Positions 55,101-63,191 are shown, counted from the first letter of the stretch. The stretch is DNA of 64,000 nucleotides from Campanula takesimana (GCA_026119855.1 JAOWBW010000320.1:1054001-1118000); one strand, 5' to 3'. Program-made: numbers and translations. Notes: a model not told the origin generated them from the letters alone.

Positions 55101-58100
55101 TATTTTAACTGACGAGCCAGGATGGTGAATAGGAATGCTACTTCCTCAGCCCACCGGAAAAGGTAAGATCATGTTCAGAAATGTGTAAACTGGAAGAAAC
55201 TATACACACTAGTAGTCATTTCCATTACGTCTTTTTTACCCAATTGCCTCATCACAACCTCTACAAAATATTCAGATCTTAGTTACTTCAGCCTCAGGAT
55301 TACCCTCAATTAGATTCTTATTCGCATACTCAAGATGTTGATTTTTGAATCAGCTCTGACGATGGATTTAGCATCTTGTCAGACATAACTTTATGCACAT
55401 ATCTTAAACCTTAGTATACGTATAAAAGTCATGTCTATGTCTTAGACTCCACCAAGGCTCCCTAATGAATATGTATGCATGATATTCATGGGCAAGTCAT
55501 CAAACCACGCCTTACATGAAAACTCAGTTGGTGTTGAGGGGATCACATTCATGGACAAGCAGACAAGCCGCCTATTGATAAGATGAACCCCCACATCAGG
55601 AATATGGATAAATTTTAGTTGGTTTTCCTATCTTTCCTTCTTATTGATAAGCAGAAGTTACTAGGTTTTTATCATCTTATGAATATAAATCAGTAGACCT
55701 AAGACCAGATCCCCTGATTAGCCGGAAAAAGAATGAGAAGCTTCTTTTATAAGAAATTTGTAATTGCTTGATCTACAAATGGTACAGAAGGCTGGTCCAA
55801 GGTTAATCATACTAACTCTATCCAGATAATGGGCAAATGAATATTTTGGTTCTGTACCTAGGTCAAGTGCAATCTAGACTGAAAGTTTGTAAAATGACCA
55901 CCAACTGTAATAGACCCATACCTACACTTAGAGATTTGTGACCAAATTGAAAAAAGTAGAGAACATTAAGCAAAAAGGAAAAAAAAATGTTCCCAAGGAG
56001 AATTGATCGTGAGAAACACACTTTCAAAGGACGGTTTTCTTAGCAAAACCACAAAACAAAACTAGTACATTGTTTTAAGCATGATATCTAGAATATGTGC
56101 AAACCAATTACCTCAATATAGAAACTTCTTGCAAAAACTCATCCTTTTCTGTCAGATGTTCAGATCTAAGCATCTTTACAGCAACATCCTCACCAAGGTA
56201 TGCTCCCCGATACCTTGCAAGAACATGAAAGAAAGGAGATAAACATGAAGATGCCAAAATGACAATATATATGTGTGTGTGATCAGCTGTTCTGATTTTT
56301 AACTCACAAATCACCACAAGCTCCAGATGCAATTTGTTCCTTTATCTTCAGCATCCTTCTGTCTATCTCCCAATCTCCGAAGTCAGCTTTTGCAACTAAA
56401 GCTTTCTCCGCAGCCGTTTGAGACGACCATGACCCCTGCAACATTCAAAGACACGAGCTGTCATATACTTGCCAATACAGTAATTAGAACAGACAAAAGG
56501 ATAACAAGATTCACGGAAGCAAAAGGGTGAATGGATGTAAGAAAGATATCTGTGCACTTTGTGTTTAACAGAATTCCTTTTCACAAAAATTTAAGTAGAG
56601 GAGTCACACAAATATATGGATACAACATTTGAATATATAATAAGTACAGCTCTTCACGGTTTAAGTAATGTTCCAATTAAATCACAAATTTAAAGAAACA
56701 TAGATAAAAAGAAAAACATGATGTATATGAAAACATGTTAACAGGTTTGGAATTTAGGTTAACAACAAATGCAAGCGTGGAAGAATTATTAAAAAAACAA
56801 ACATAACTGGAAGTCGTTTTACTTGGTTAAGAATAAACTTAAGATTTAAAGGTCTTGGAGTAGGAGATCGATATAAACAGATTTTGTGTTACTGTGATCT
56901 GAATCAGAGAAATAGGGGAGTAATGCAGGAAGGGGTAGGGTATGTTGGTTTTGTGAGAAGACAGGTGTGGTTAAGTCACCCTTGGTTTGGTTATGTCACC
57001 CGTGGTTTGGTTAAGCCATCCAAGTTATAAAAGTAATAACTATCAACCTCCAAAGAAAATCAGAGATATAAAGAGGCAGAGAATTGCCGACATCTTATAA
57101 TGTAGTCCGTTAAATCACCATTGGTTTGGTTAGATGGACTAGATCCCCATTATAATCTTTAAGAAAGACAAGAAACTCCAGGAACACTAGAAGTGGTTTT
57201 CCAACTGGGTTTTGCAGAAGCCTTGGATTATTAAAAGAATTTATTCAGATTAAAGCCTCGTACACAGCTATAACGAAAAAGCCAAAAGATCAACAAATCA
57301 AAAAATTCAGATCCTATGCTGGAATCATATGTGACGATATAAAGTACCTCGCTTCGAGCTATTACATTCTCCATAGCGTCATGTAAACTCGCAGTTTCCT
57401 GACCAAAACATTGGCAAAGTCAGCAACATTTGGACTCAGCATAGATTCCTGTCATAAAAGAAATATAATCACAGTGCTCCTTATTACAAGGTAGATTTTC
57501 TGAGGATACAAAAGTTTTGTATGTAAATTGCTCATAATTATGTTGTTCGGGAAATTAAAAAAGAATAACTGCAATCGTGCCCCTGAGGAGTTCAAAGTAT
57601 AATTATAAAGCATGAAATCTGGTCGTTCTCATTATTAAGATTAATACAAAGCGTTACAAGATATTAGGATATGAAGTGCAGTAACTTCTTGTTTTATATT
57701 TTCAGAATGTGATAGAAGAAGCAGAAGTACCCAGATAGGCCATCCATCAACCACAAACACATCCAAGGAATAGCCATCAGTCGTTGAGAAAACATGTGCT
57801 TCACGGATGTTAAGTCCTATGTCGGAAAGCAAAGCTGAAAGCTGAGGTAGGAATAACAACAATTAGAACCTATGAGAATGAATATTAATAGGAAATGACA
57901 CATTGACATTAAAACCGTTCTCAGTTCTTCTATGGAAATAGTAAAGACTGCATTTCTAAGCGTGCTAAGGGAGCCTCACATAATCCCATGCCAAAAGCTT
58001 TCAAATAACAAGCTTTTTGCCACTCAGGCCATTAAAATAAAGGCAAAAGCAACATAAGTAAATCCACAAGATTGGATGAGATATGCAATAAAATACAAAA

Positions 58101-61100
58101 TGGAAGAAATGTCAAAAATGAAATGATAGCAATAAGTAACTGTCACTGAGAATCCCTTTGGGAACCGTTCTCAGTTCTTCTATGGAAATAGTAAAGAGTG
58201 CATTTCTAAGCGTGCTAAGGGAGCCTCACATAATCCCACGCCAAAAGCTTTCAAATAACAAGCTTTTTGCCACTCAGGCCTTTAAAATAAAGGCAAAAGC
58301 AACATAAGTGAACCCACAAGATTGGATGAGATATGCAATAAAATACAAAATGGAAGAAATGTCAAAAATGAAATGATAGCAATAAGAAACTGTCATTGAG
58401 AATCCCTTTGGGACCTCAAGGTATCAACTTTCATTGTGGTTCGTGAGGATACACACAAAAACAAAGACTAAGGTGTCTATTCTCAACTCAAGTTGTTAAA
58501 CGCTTCTTATTAGTAATCCAATTTTTAGAGTTAGAGTTGGTCAAAGCTAAAGCAATAGAGTGTAAGTGTATAAAATCCAAATGCAAGATCATGAAGAAGA
58601 AGAAAAAAAAAGGAACTCATGCGTCAAACATAGGTGTATGGAATGAGCAATTGCACGTACTCAGATCACCAAGACATTGACCGTTTATGAAAAACAGGAA
58701 TTAAGTTACGAAAACTACATCCAATATAAATTTCACTTAATACCTGACTGAGAAGCTTGGGCTTGTCGACAGCAGAAAATATTACTTCATAAACTGGAAC
58801 TTGTGAAATTTCCTGCCTGCATGCACTTCCCACCGTTCAGATTATTCCAAACAAAAATTACAGTAAATGATGTGCTATCCATTTAATATATAAAGAAAAA
58901 TAGAGCAAGTGGAATTTAGTTGGTTATCAAAAGAAGAAACGAGTAACTATAACTGGGGAGCAAAATGAATCTGAAAAGTTCAATGTAAATGAGCACTTCT
59001 ATGAAAGTAAACTGATGCTAGTAGAAAATTAGGAGAAACATATCAAATTTGTCAAATAAAGAAAGAGCATATAAACAAGAAAATATTACTCCCTCCATTC
59101 CAAAATAAATGTCACGCTTTCAACTTTGGTCCATCCTAAAATAAATGTTGCATTTCTAAATTAGGAAAGAGTTTGTCGTTCAATATTACCTCTGCACATG
59201 CAATGTACAAATACGTAAAGCACTTTTCTTAAAAGCATTTACAAGTCAGTTGCGACATTTAATTTGGGATGGAGTATAAGAGAAGAACTGAAATGGAGGA
59301 TGGTGCACGATCATGTGTTGAGCAGGCTATTACGAGACATGAGATTAGGATGCAAAGTTAAAAGCTCATAATCACTTGTTTTATCCACTATAGTTTAAGT
59401 GTAGCTGGTGCGTAATAATGAGAACATTAAATGGCTCTGTTTCCTAAATTTCTTATAGTGATTACTTTCTTCATGTGGACTCAAAAAGTCACTACTCGTG
59501 ATGAGGGTGGAATTCCTTTCACAGCTACTTTTCTTGATTTTAATACTTTTTCCTCATGTTTTTATAAACGATTTTCTTTATTCTGTTCTCATTAAGATTT
59601 TTTTCTAAAGTGTATCCCTTTTTGTCTTTACTGCAATGTTTTCCCTTTCCATATCACATTTTCCTTTTCTCTCCTCTCTACCGTAACTTGTTTTCTACCA
59701 CTATCACATGTGCCATAACATGGTAAACTTATACCTCTCCATCCCAAAATTAAAAGGCCAATCATTCATTTACGAGCAATCTCAATTGAGAATAACATTT
59801 CCCTTCAAGGAAACTGTTTTACAACAAATTGACTTTATCGACATTCATTAAATTTCGTTTGCTCATTTTAAGTATTCCTGCCTAGTTTAATATCAAATAT
59901 TGTTCTGTAGGTTGTGAGGGACAATTTAGGAAATTAGTAGATATTCAACCGTTTTCTTAATATACTCCCTCCCGTCCCATAACAATGTGCACACATTTTT
60001 TGGGTGTCACATTGACAAGTCCCATCATCCGAAAGGGTAAATTTTTATTATTATTATACTCCCTATACCCCACTTGTCATACTAACACACTTTAAATGTG
60101 GTCCCCACAAGCACATCATGCCCCACTTATCATACTCACAACTCTTTTCTCTCTCATAATACTTTTGAATATATATACTCCCCCCTTATTTCCCGTGCGC
60201 TCCCAAGAATGTGCACATTGTTATGGAGCGGAGGGAGTATGTGTTTAGTCAAACACTACTGTTTTATTGGGCAGAGTCTCTCTGTTCTTGTGCCACAAGG
60301 CAAATTTAGAGGAATCTTGTGCGTGAAACCACCAGGACTTATCCCAATACTCATATAACAGGCAACAGTATGAACTTCTGAGTCTTGAAATTAGAATTGA
60401 AAAGTTCTGGAGCATGCACTAAATACTGTCAATACTGTAACACCAATAACTGTTAGAGCTCGTACATTTTTCCAAATAGACTGATTTTAGAAAAAAAAAA
60501 AAATGGGGTACTAAAATCAATTCTCATGGTTTCCCTATTCCAAGTCATATCCTCGAAATTTTCAAATCTTACGAGGACTGTCTTTAGACGTTTCTCCCCC
60601 ATTAAAGTACTCATCAATATTCACCGGTGCGAAATATTTCACATATGGTATTTAAAAGATGGTATACTATAGCAATGCTCATGGCTTCCCTATTCCCAGT
60701 TACATCTTCGAAAATTTCAAATCTCATGAAGGTAGTCATCAACATTCAACAGTAAGCAATATTTGACACCCTTGACCAACGAAACTAGTAGAGCTCTTAC
60801 ATTTTCCAGGTGTACTGCTGTTCAAAAGGAAATATATGCTAATAGCGATGCTCATGAATAATGTACCTTCTCGAAGAACCTTCAACGCTTTGTCTCTCCA
60901 TATCAATGGAATTCTTTCTAACCTCCAAATTTAAGTCTCCAAGCTTGGAACAAGGTTCAAAATCAACCTCATGATTCCTGTTTCTTTCGAAGTAAACAAA
61001 GAAAAAACTATAAAGCAGAGAAAGAACCTCTGAAGCATTGGAAGACAGAACAAACTGAATACGCTATTAGTAACTAAAATAACAAGGAGCTAGAATTATA

Positions 61101-61307
61101 TTTAGGCCCCAACTCTTCCAACAAATACAAAAAGGTGACTAACAAAGGAAAAGGAAAGAGCAGCAAAACAGATCCACATGAGTGCTGTTGCTAGAAGTAC
61201 CTGTCATGTGATTGAACAGCTCCTTCACTATCAGCAATGTATGGCCCATGAACAGGAAAGTCGTATACTTGTGTTTCATCATTTCCATCTGATCGAGTCC
61301 AGAAATC
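37071..61307 (-). CDS. ACT-domain Raf-like serine/threonine kinase (STY8/17/46-like), 5' end missing
   Basis: Fourteen exons (61201-61307, 60867-60977, 58744-58816, 57731-57841, 57348-57398, 56308-56435, 56112-56213, 53133-53206, 52050-52225, 50219-50314, 41747-41827, 41545-41598, 37206-37346, 37071-37127) join in phase at GT-AG sites into 453 residues plus stop. Residues 78-131 form an ACT domain (IREAHVFSTTDGYSLDVFV), a ligand-binding fold. The kinase runs from about 165 to 435: loop SGACGDLYRG, VAVK lysine 207, helix-C Glu 223, HRDLK with Asp 299, DFG 317-319, APE 341-343. All are intact. In Arabidopsis, relatives phosphorylate chloroplast transit peptides in the cytosol; the same role here is inference. 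Upstream exons for the N-terminus lie beyond 64000. Codon-level integrity and absence of stops suggest an active gene despite introns full of transposons. Confidence 0.93.
37206..37346 (-). CDS. Kinase gene exon 13
   Basis: 47 codons, NIRPEIPPNMHPKLLDLMQR, then CWDTAPDNRPSFSQI. Includes the conserved subdomain XI Arg. A 4.2-kb intron with a TRIM and hAT elements separates it from exon 12. Confidence 0.95.
37650..38732 (+). mobile_element. TRIM-like small LTR retroelement in a kinase intron
   Basis: Left repeat 37650-37882 (TATAAATA at 37786-37793) and right repeat 38543-38732 share about 190 bp at high identity. The left one is followed by TGGTATCAGAGC (37883) with a second copy at about 37920. 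The right one is preceded by the purine tract TTGCGGGGGCA. The right repeat lacks the last 45 bp of the left one. The internal 660 bp is non-coding with nine or so ACGTAAAAT words (38180-38390). Confidence 0.75.
38180..38390 (+). repeat. ACGTAAAAT repeat cluster in the TRIM
   Basis: About nine copies of (G)ACGTAAAAT or close variants recur every 15-30 bp, with related spacers such as TCATTGCGACG and TTGCGAGGTGGTT. Confidence 0.75.
39356..39589. mobile_element. Stowaway MITE nested in the hAT element (1)
   Basis: CTCCCTCCGTCCC and GGGACAGAGGGAG ends, with TA at 39354-39355 and 39590-39591. The inner arm AAGAGTCAAAA is inverted at the right end. Confidence 0.88.
39629..39883. mobile_element. 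Stowaway MITE nested in the hAT element (2), long hairpin
   Basis: CTCCCTCTGTCCCAGACCAA and its near reverse complement at the right end. The two halves are almost perfectly inverted over about 120 bp each. TA flanks. Confidence 0.9.
39889..39962 (+). ncRNA. tRNA-like / SINE-head segment with A- and B-box
   Basis: CCAGTGGATAGGGTGG resembles a pol III A box, and GGTTCGAATCC (39941-39951) is a perfect B box about 45 bp downstream. An AT-rich T-run tail follows. I see no complete cloverleaf, so this is a tRNA-derived relic or SINE head, not a functional tRNA gene. Confidence 0.4.
40648..40828. mobile_element. Short hAT-like MITE in a kinase intron
   Basis: 17-bp inverted ends CTGTGATGCTCAGACTC and GAGTCCGAGCATCATAG (two mismatches) flanked by the perfect 8-bp duplication GCCCTATG (40640-40647 and 40829-40836). 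Confidence 0.85.
40837..41544 (-). other. Intron remainder between exons 12 and 13
   Basis: Unique AT-rich DNA with no further signal. A half-Stowaway terminus, CTACTCCATCCGTTCC, lies near 41325. Confidence 0.4.
41545..41598 (-). CDS. Kinase gene exon 12
   Basis: 18 codons, VPYDTMTPLQAALGVTRK, matching the P-Y-x-x-x-T-P-L-Q-A-A block of the family. Confidence 0.95.
41747..41827 (-). CDS. Kinase gene exon 11
   Basis: 27 codons, ILNNQQYDQRADIFSFAIVL then WELVTAK, lobe helix F. Separated from exon 10 by an 8.4-kb intron carrying the gag-only retrotransposon. Confidence 0.95.
42330..43692 (+). repeat. 5' LTR of the gag-only element
   Basis: 1363 bp, near-identical to 48212-49579. It contains a short ORF with VKVKAKSKSTEAEEY that is present in both LTRs and is probably incidental. 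Confidence 0.95.
43698..43715 (+). other. Primer binding site, tRNA-Asp type
   Basis: TGGCGCCGCTGCCGGGGA, five bases after the LTR, complements the plant tRNA-Asp acceptor end. It is typical of Athila and related Gypsy lineages. Confidence 0.88.
43859..43933 (+). CDS. Short upstream ORF overlapping gag
   Basis: ATG at 43859 opens 24 codons starting MVHTRSTDNLLG and overlaps the gag ATG (43915) in another frame. Athila gags often start with M-x-x-R-S, so this may be the original N-terminus displaced by a frameshift, or a translational brake. Confidence 0.4.
   Translation: MVHTRSTDNLLGILELDNKWQTRH
43915..46059 (+). CDS. gag: Gag-protease polyprotein of the Athila-like element
   Basis: An intact 714-residue ORF. 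Residues 25-215 are the retrotransposon Gag domain: HFTGMPGENPNQHVSQFVQI, RAFSFTLKDDASTWYYHLPP, WQQMKEVFLDEFFP, YEYYNRFHKLCRSCPYHGF. A Gln-Tyr-rich segment (240-300) and a coiled coil follow, then a charged Pro-Glu linker. The aspartic protease domain spans about 480-610, with active site LDLGASINVMP (D-L-G-A as in Athila rather than D-T/S-G) and flap-side ILLGRPFMSTA. No CCHC knuckle is seen. A normal stop follows about 100 residues after the protease, where autonomous relatives would continue into RT. The open frame in an otherwise enzyme-less element suggests selection or youth. Confidence 0.9.
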   Translation: MADQTLRQRTAPNWNEQPHAVQLPALPAGVTFELKPGLLSQLTHFTGMPGENPNQHVSQFVQICQSMKPATLPLEHLLLRAFSFTLKDDASTWYYHLPPNSITTWQQMKEVFLDEFFPPDQINVMKRDISNMEQKVDETLYEYYNRFHKLCRSCPYHGFDDDQLIVYFYGGLTSQDKRLVDSCCGGSILNKTTEEAKNIIDELAKSTRTHGRRSSFRQVSAANSSGGVTNKLEIDVEDLKGMMRQLLMGPPQSQQYQTNQYNQYRLPYGQHQQYQSTPPRQSTDDMIHSLAQSVSMMNSNFQQYQQKTDVSIGNLESQLGQIADAVGGLEARDAEKVHSRTEPNPKQSACAMTLRSGKEIGKEVVPEEPVIEVEEVVPTEKTPEEEKKATPKPPVFEPDVPFPEALREHRKPEPDKAIYDTFKRLEVNIPFLDLLQTIPRYAKFLKELCTLKRDQKARSQKKVKMKEHVSAIYHKKMPKKCSDPGMFVIPVSLGDDSEHMAMLDLGASINVMPYALFEKLTLGPLHDTRVVIQLADRSNAYPKGKVEDVLVRVGKFIFPADFYVLEMDTDPKAPILLGRPFMSTAHTKLDVSNGSLTMEFDGDLMEFNIFYYKKDPKDIRGLCFMDVVEPKVDDVSKVCSGIDDVKIGLEIPAVKHGPRKVKNLPEHRKHTFGGEEELMMASGSMEKHGGLSTMNKKTKGFMQTIRAQTGWNVH
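46060..48196 (+). other. Non-coding 3' half of the gag-only element
   Basis: Occupies the place of RT, integrase and env. It contains two copies of the phrase TGAGGACACTG with AGTTTAAGCGTGGG (46115-46152 and 47610-47649), GCACAAC-YY-GTGC palindromes (46461-46640) and a pyrimidine-rich tract (46690-47110). This leads into an ORF-like stretch ending at GGAAG|GTAATAATT (47316). The last part looks like a plant leader and first exon, perhaps captured. No family was recognised. Confidence 0.6.
46690..47110 (+). repeat. Pyrimidine-rich tract in the gag-only element
   Basis: About 400 bases of CT-rich low complexity (CTCTCTCTCTCTCC and CCTCCCTAACACC type), resembling plant 5' leaders. Translations in any frame are compositionally biased and not credible genes. 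Confidence 0.7.
48197..48211 (+). other. Polypurine tract of the gag-only element
   Basis: AAGCGTGGGGGAATT immediately precedes the right LTR. The same AAGCGTGGGGGA core occurs earlier near 47636, and related ones near 46138 and 47908. Confidence 0.85.
48212..49579 (+). repeat. 3' LTR of the gag-only element
   Basis: 1368 bp, TGATGTGG to CCTACCA, followed by the duplication GTAAC. A short insertion (CAACC-type, near 49445) distinguishes it from the left LTR. Confidence 0.95.
49855..50098. mobile_element. Stowaway MITE in a kinase intron
   Basis: Ends CTTCCTCCGTCCC and GGGACGGAGGGAG with TA flanks. Long inner arms around TTTGAGCAATAATTA are inverted near the right end. Confidence 0.88.
50219..50314 (-). 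CDS. Kinase gene exon 10, activation segment
   Basis: 32 codons, VVKVADFGIARFRNEGD to TAETGTYRWMAPE: DFG through APE, with the conserved TAETGTYRWMAPE signature of Raf-like MAPKKK relatives. Confidence 0.97.
50315..51585 (-). other. Kinase intron between exons 9 and 10, left part
   Basis: Unique DNA. A CG/TG microsatellite lies at 51031-51052, and an isolated Stowaway terminus, CTCCCTCCGTGCC, near 51502. No exon or ORF of note. Confidence 0.5.
51586..51838. mobile_element. Degenerate Stowaway-like MITE
   Basis: TGTCCCTAAACGAATGTC near 51595 is inverted as GACATTCATTTAGGGACA near 51813. The right end, ATAGGGAGTA, is recognisable; the left end is eroded. Confidence 0.55.
52050..52225 (-). CDS. 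Kinase gene exon 9, catalytic loop
   Basis: Codes EYMAGGSLYEYLRKN, then GMEYLHQRNIIHRDLKTANL with the catalytic Asp in HRDLK. Confidence 0.97.
52419..52707. mobile_element. Stowaway MITE in a kinase intron
   Basis: CTCCCTCCGTCC and GGACGGAGGGAG ends. Arms around GATCTTCC and GGAAGATC, and TACTTTGAGCAATAAA, are inverted. The left flank is CA instead of TA. Confidence 0.85.
53133..53206 (-). CDS. Kinase gene exon 8
   Basis: Codes EVRHENVVRFIGACAKSPPS and CIVT, the RHxNVVxFIGAC block typical of Raf-like plant kinases. Followed upstream by the intron that carries the Pack-MULE. Confidence 0.95.
53235..53260. repeat. Poly-A run close to exon 8
   Basis: About 22 A bases. On the gene strand it is a T run about 30 bp upstream of the exon 8 acceptor, compatible with a polypyrimidine tract. 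Confidence 0.7.
53554..55077. mobile_element. Pack-MULE (Mutator-like element with captured gene fragment)
   Basis: Long terminal inverted repeats of about 250 bp start GGGTTAATGACAATTTAGGG and are flanked by the perfect 9-bp duplication TTTAAAAAA (53545-53553 and 55078-55086), the hallmark of Mutator-like transposition. Between the repeats lies GC-rich gene-like DNA in contrast to AT-rich surroundings; no transposase is present. It sits in the kinase intron between exons 7 and 8. Confidence 0.92.
53997..54368 (-). pseudogene. Captured N-terminal exon of a ubiquitin-interacting-motif protein
   Basis: An ATG opens 123 codons. Residues 1-20 (MADQEDDDFQMALKLSMQHE) fit the ubiquitin-interacting motif: acidic cluster, then A-x-x-x-S. 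Then NRRLQRELMAAAAEKRM and a Ser/Ala-rich stretch. The last 15 residues (GVIITFLVV) look like non-coding read-through. It resembles the start of plant UIM-containing proteins, but I cannot name the donor gene. It is transcriptionally parallel to the kinase gene. Below 53990 another gene-like GC-rich fragment with repeated CCGGCGACCTTCAA follows, possibly from a second source. Confidence 0.6.
55087..56111 (-). other. Kinase intron between exons 7 and 8, right part
   Basis: Unique AT-rich DNA; no further element recognised. Confidence 0.5.
56112..56213 (-). CDS. Kinase gene exon 7, ATP-anchoring lysine
   Basis: Codes YRGAYLGEDVAVKMLRSEH and EFLQEVSILR, with the catalytic Lys of VAVK and the helix-C Glu. 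Confidence 0.95.
56308..56435 (-). CDS. Kinase gene exon 6, kinase start and Gly-rich loop
   Basis: Ends with DWEIDRRMLKIKEQIASGAC then GD, the usual DEWEID start and phosphate-binding loop of this family. Donor ATTT|GTGAGT. Confidence 0.95.
57348..57398 (-). CDS. Kinase gene exon 5
   Basis: 17 codons, ETASLHDAMENVIARSE, a helical linker between the ACT and kinase domains. Donor GAG|GTACTT. Confidence 0.85.
57731..57841 (-). CDS. Kinase gene exon 4, ACT domain core
   Basis: 37 codons, phase 0 at both ends: LSALLSDIGLNIREAHVFS, then TTDGYSLDVFVVDGW. This block is highly characteristic of the STY8/17/46 family. Confidence 0.95.
57913..58412. repeat. Two-copy tandem duplication of 250 bp in a kinase intron
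   Basis: 57913-58162 and 58163-58412 start AACCGTTCTCAGTTC and end CCCTTTGGG, and differ at only about six to eight sites. They lie between exons 3 and 4. Confidence 0.93.
58744..58816 (-). CDS. Kinase gene exon 3, start of ACT domain
   Basis: Codes QEISQVPVYEVIFSAVDKPK and LLSQ. The first of two tandem CAG acceptors (ATGCAG|GCAG) is required to keep phase with exon 2; the second would break the frame. Confidence 0.9.
59089..59274. mobile_element. Stowaway-like MITE, diverged
   Basis: CTCCCTCCATTCCAAAATAA and TTTGGGATGGAG ends with TA flanks. The interior repeats CAAAATAAATGTC- and CTAAAATAAATGTTGC-type text. Confidence 0.75.
59965..60237. mobile_element. Stowaway MITE
   Basis: CTCCCTCCCGTCCCATAACA and TGTTATGGAGCGGAGGGAG ends with TA flanks. 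The inner AATGTGCACA is inverted. Confidence 0.85.
60867..60977 (-). CDS. Kinase gene exon 2
   Basis: Codes RNHEVDFEPCSKLGDLN and a basic Ser-rich stretch. Acceptor AACAG, donor AAG|GTACAT. Linker before the ACT domain. Confidence 0.8.
61201..61307 (-). CDS. Kinase gene exon 1 of those visible
   Basis: Begins after a TAG acceptor with DFWTRSDGNDET in phase 0 and ends in phase 2 at CAG|GTACTT. N-terminal linker region before the ACT domain. An internal exon, since no ATG opens it. Confidence 0.8.
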
Positions 61308-61648
61308 CTACAAGGTATTATGGTGGGAAGACAGAAAAAGATTCATGAAAAATAGAGTATAAGCCCAAAAGGATTGCAATTATAACTTAAAAAATCAATG
61401 CAATACATTAGGTCAACAAAATGTAAGAGCTCATAAGGGATCCATAAAATGTGTCAATAAAAAGAAGCCATATCAACTCAAAGTTGAGTCCCAGCCACTT
61501 GCAGTATTCTACTTCATGCTTCTATTGGTGCAGATAACATGATGCATACAAGAGAGGGATGTATTGAAAAGATATCGGGAGCTAAGAAGAAAAAGATGTC
61601 TTGTACTCCATCACAAATTCATATCAACGCAGCCAAAGAAGTCATAAA

Positions 61649-62093
61649 CAGGGTTGCACGATTCGTAGTTCGTCCGATTCGAATTCGTGATACGAATTCG
61701 CGATTCGCTCAACCCACAGAATCCGATACGTAGAGTATTACAATTATTACGATTCGCGAGAGTATTACAATTATTTGATTTTTGGAAATGATTGGTTTGT
61801 GGGAATAGTCTTTGGCAAACATGTATTTGTAGTGAGGACTGAGGGTTAGCAGCTGCTTGATATGGCGTTGTGGCTTTTCAGATTTCTAGAGTTGTTTGAA
61901 GTTATCCTTAGAAACCTATCATTAGTTAATGTACAATATTTATTTATTGCAACAAAGACTTTTCAAATTTAGAGGACATTAATTGTGATTCAAAGAGATT
62001 TTACAAGGTATCGGAACACGAATTGATACGCGATTCGATACCGGCGAATCGATACGCGATTCGATGCCATGGGGAGCGAATCCTGCAACCATG
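61649..62093. mobile_element. hAT-like MITE with CGATTCG words
   Basis: Ends CAGGGTTGCACGATTCG and GAATCCTGCAACCATG, flanked by the perfect 8-bp duplication GTCATAAA (61641-61648 and 62094-62101). GCGATTCG and GATACG words recur at both ends. Confidence 0.88.
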
Positions 62094-62183
62094 GTCATAA
62101 ACTTGCTATGTTCAACGAAATAGTGTTGCTAGGCTATGATAGCTTCTGAAATCTAGGGTTTTATTATGTGGTAATTCAGTATG

Positions 62184-62220
62184 ATATATATATACACACA
62201 CACACATATATATACATATA
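62184..62220. repeat. TA/CA microsatellite
   Basis: ATATATATATACACACACAC-type run directly abutting the Stowaway at 62221. Confidence 0.85.
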
Positions 62221-62503
62221 CTCCCTCCGTGCCACCTCACTTGAGACCTAAGAGGTGGGCACAATAACTAAGGAAAAAGAATAAAATAAGGAAAATGTGT
62301 GGTAGAAAATGAAGAGAGAGAATGAGTGGGGTAAATAGTAGCGCTGGTTGAATAAATTGAGTGGTGAGAAATGAAGAGAGAAAATGAGTGGTGGGGTAGA
62401 TTCAATATAAAATTATTAAAAATTGGTTATTTTGGGGAGGTCTCAAGTGAGCTGGGACGGACCAAAATGGAAATAAGTCTCAAGTGAGCTGGGGCGGAGG
62501 GAG
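62221..62503. mobile_element. Stowaway MITE, cluster member 1
   Basis: CTCCCTCCGTGCCACCTCAC and GGGGCGGAGGGAG ends. CACTTGAGAC is inverted as GTCTCAAGTG near the right end. TA flanks. Confidence 0.87.
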
Positions 62504-62656
62504 TATATATATATTAATACGTACGTATGCAGGTATACTCCCTCAGCCACATATATATTTGCCCGATTTCTACTAGTCTCAAAGTTTTTACCCACTTAGA
62601 GTTTCAATACAAATTATAAACTAGTTTCTCATTATAACCTGCCAATCAATTACATA

Positions 62657-62824
62657 CTCCCTCCATCCCAAAATGATACTCCCATTTCCCCATTTTGTTT
62701 GTCCCAAAAACTTAGTCCCATTTCCAAAATTAAGGCTTCAAAATCACTAAATTTCCAAAACCTATAATGCAACCTTAAAATGTATGAAAAGTCAAACGGG
62801 ACTAACATGTTGGGATGGATGGAG
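62657..62824. mobile_element. Stowaway MITE, cluster member 2
   Basis: CTCCCTCCATCCCAAAATG and TTGGGATGGATGGAG ends, 168 bp, TA flanks. Confidence 0.82.
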
Positions 62825-62917
62825 TATATGATCTCCTTGAAACTTATTGATTTTTTCAGTACTTCAAATAACAGGTAGAAATGGAAATCATTAAATTAGG
62901 CAATGGCTAAAGAAGTA

Positions 62918-63191
62918 CTCCCTCCGTCCCATCCGAAATAGGATTCTTGGTCCTGACACGGGGATTAAGGAATAATAATCTTTTATTATAAAAAGTTGTT
63001 TGAAAAGTAGGTGTTATGAGTATGAAGGAGAGAGAAAGTGGTGGGGGAATAATAAATGAAAAGTTGTTGTAAGTATGACAAGTGGGTCCTACTAATAAAA
63101 ATGTAATAAAAGCTTTCCATTTTGGGATGTCCTATTTTGAATGGGACACCCAAAATGGCAAAACGTCCTATTTCGGATGGGACGGAGGGAG
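62918..63191. mobile_element. Stowaway MITE, cluster member 3
   Basis: CTCCCTCCGTCCCATCCGAA and CGGATGGGACGGAGGGAG ends, with CCGAAATAGGA inverted as TCCTATTTCGG. TA flanks. Confidence 0.9.
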
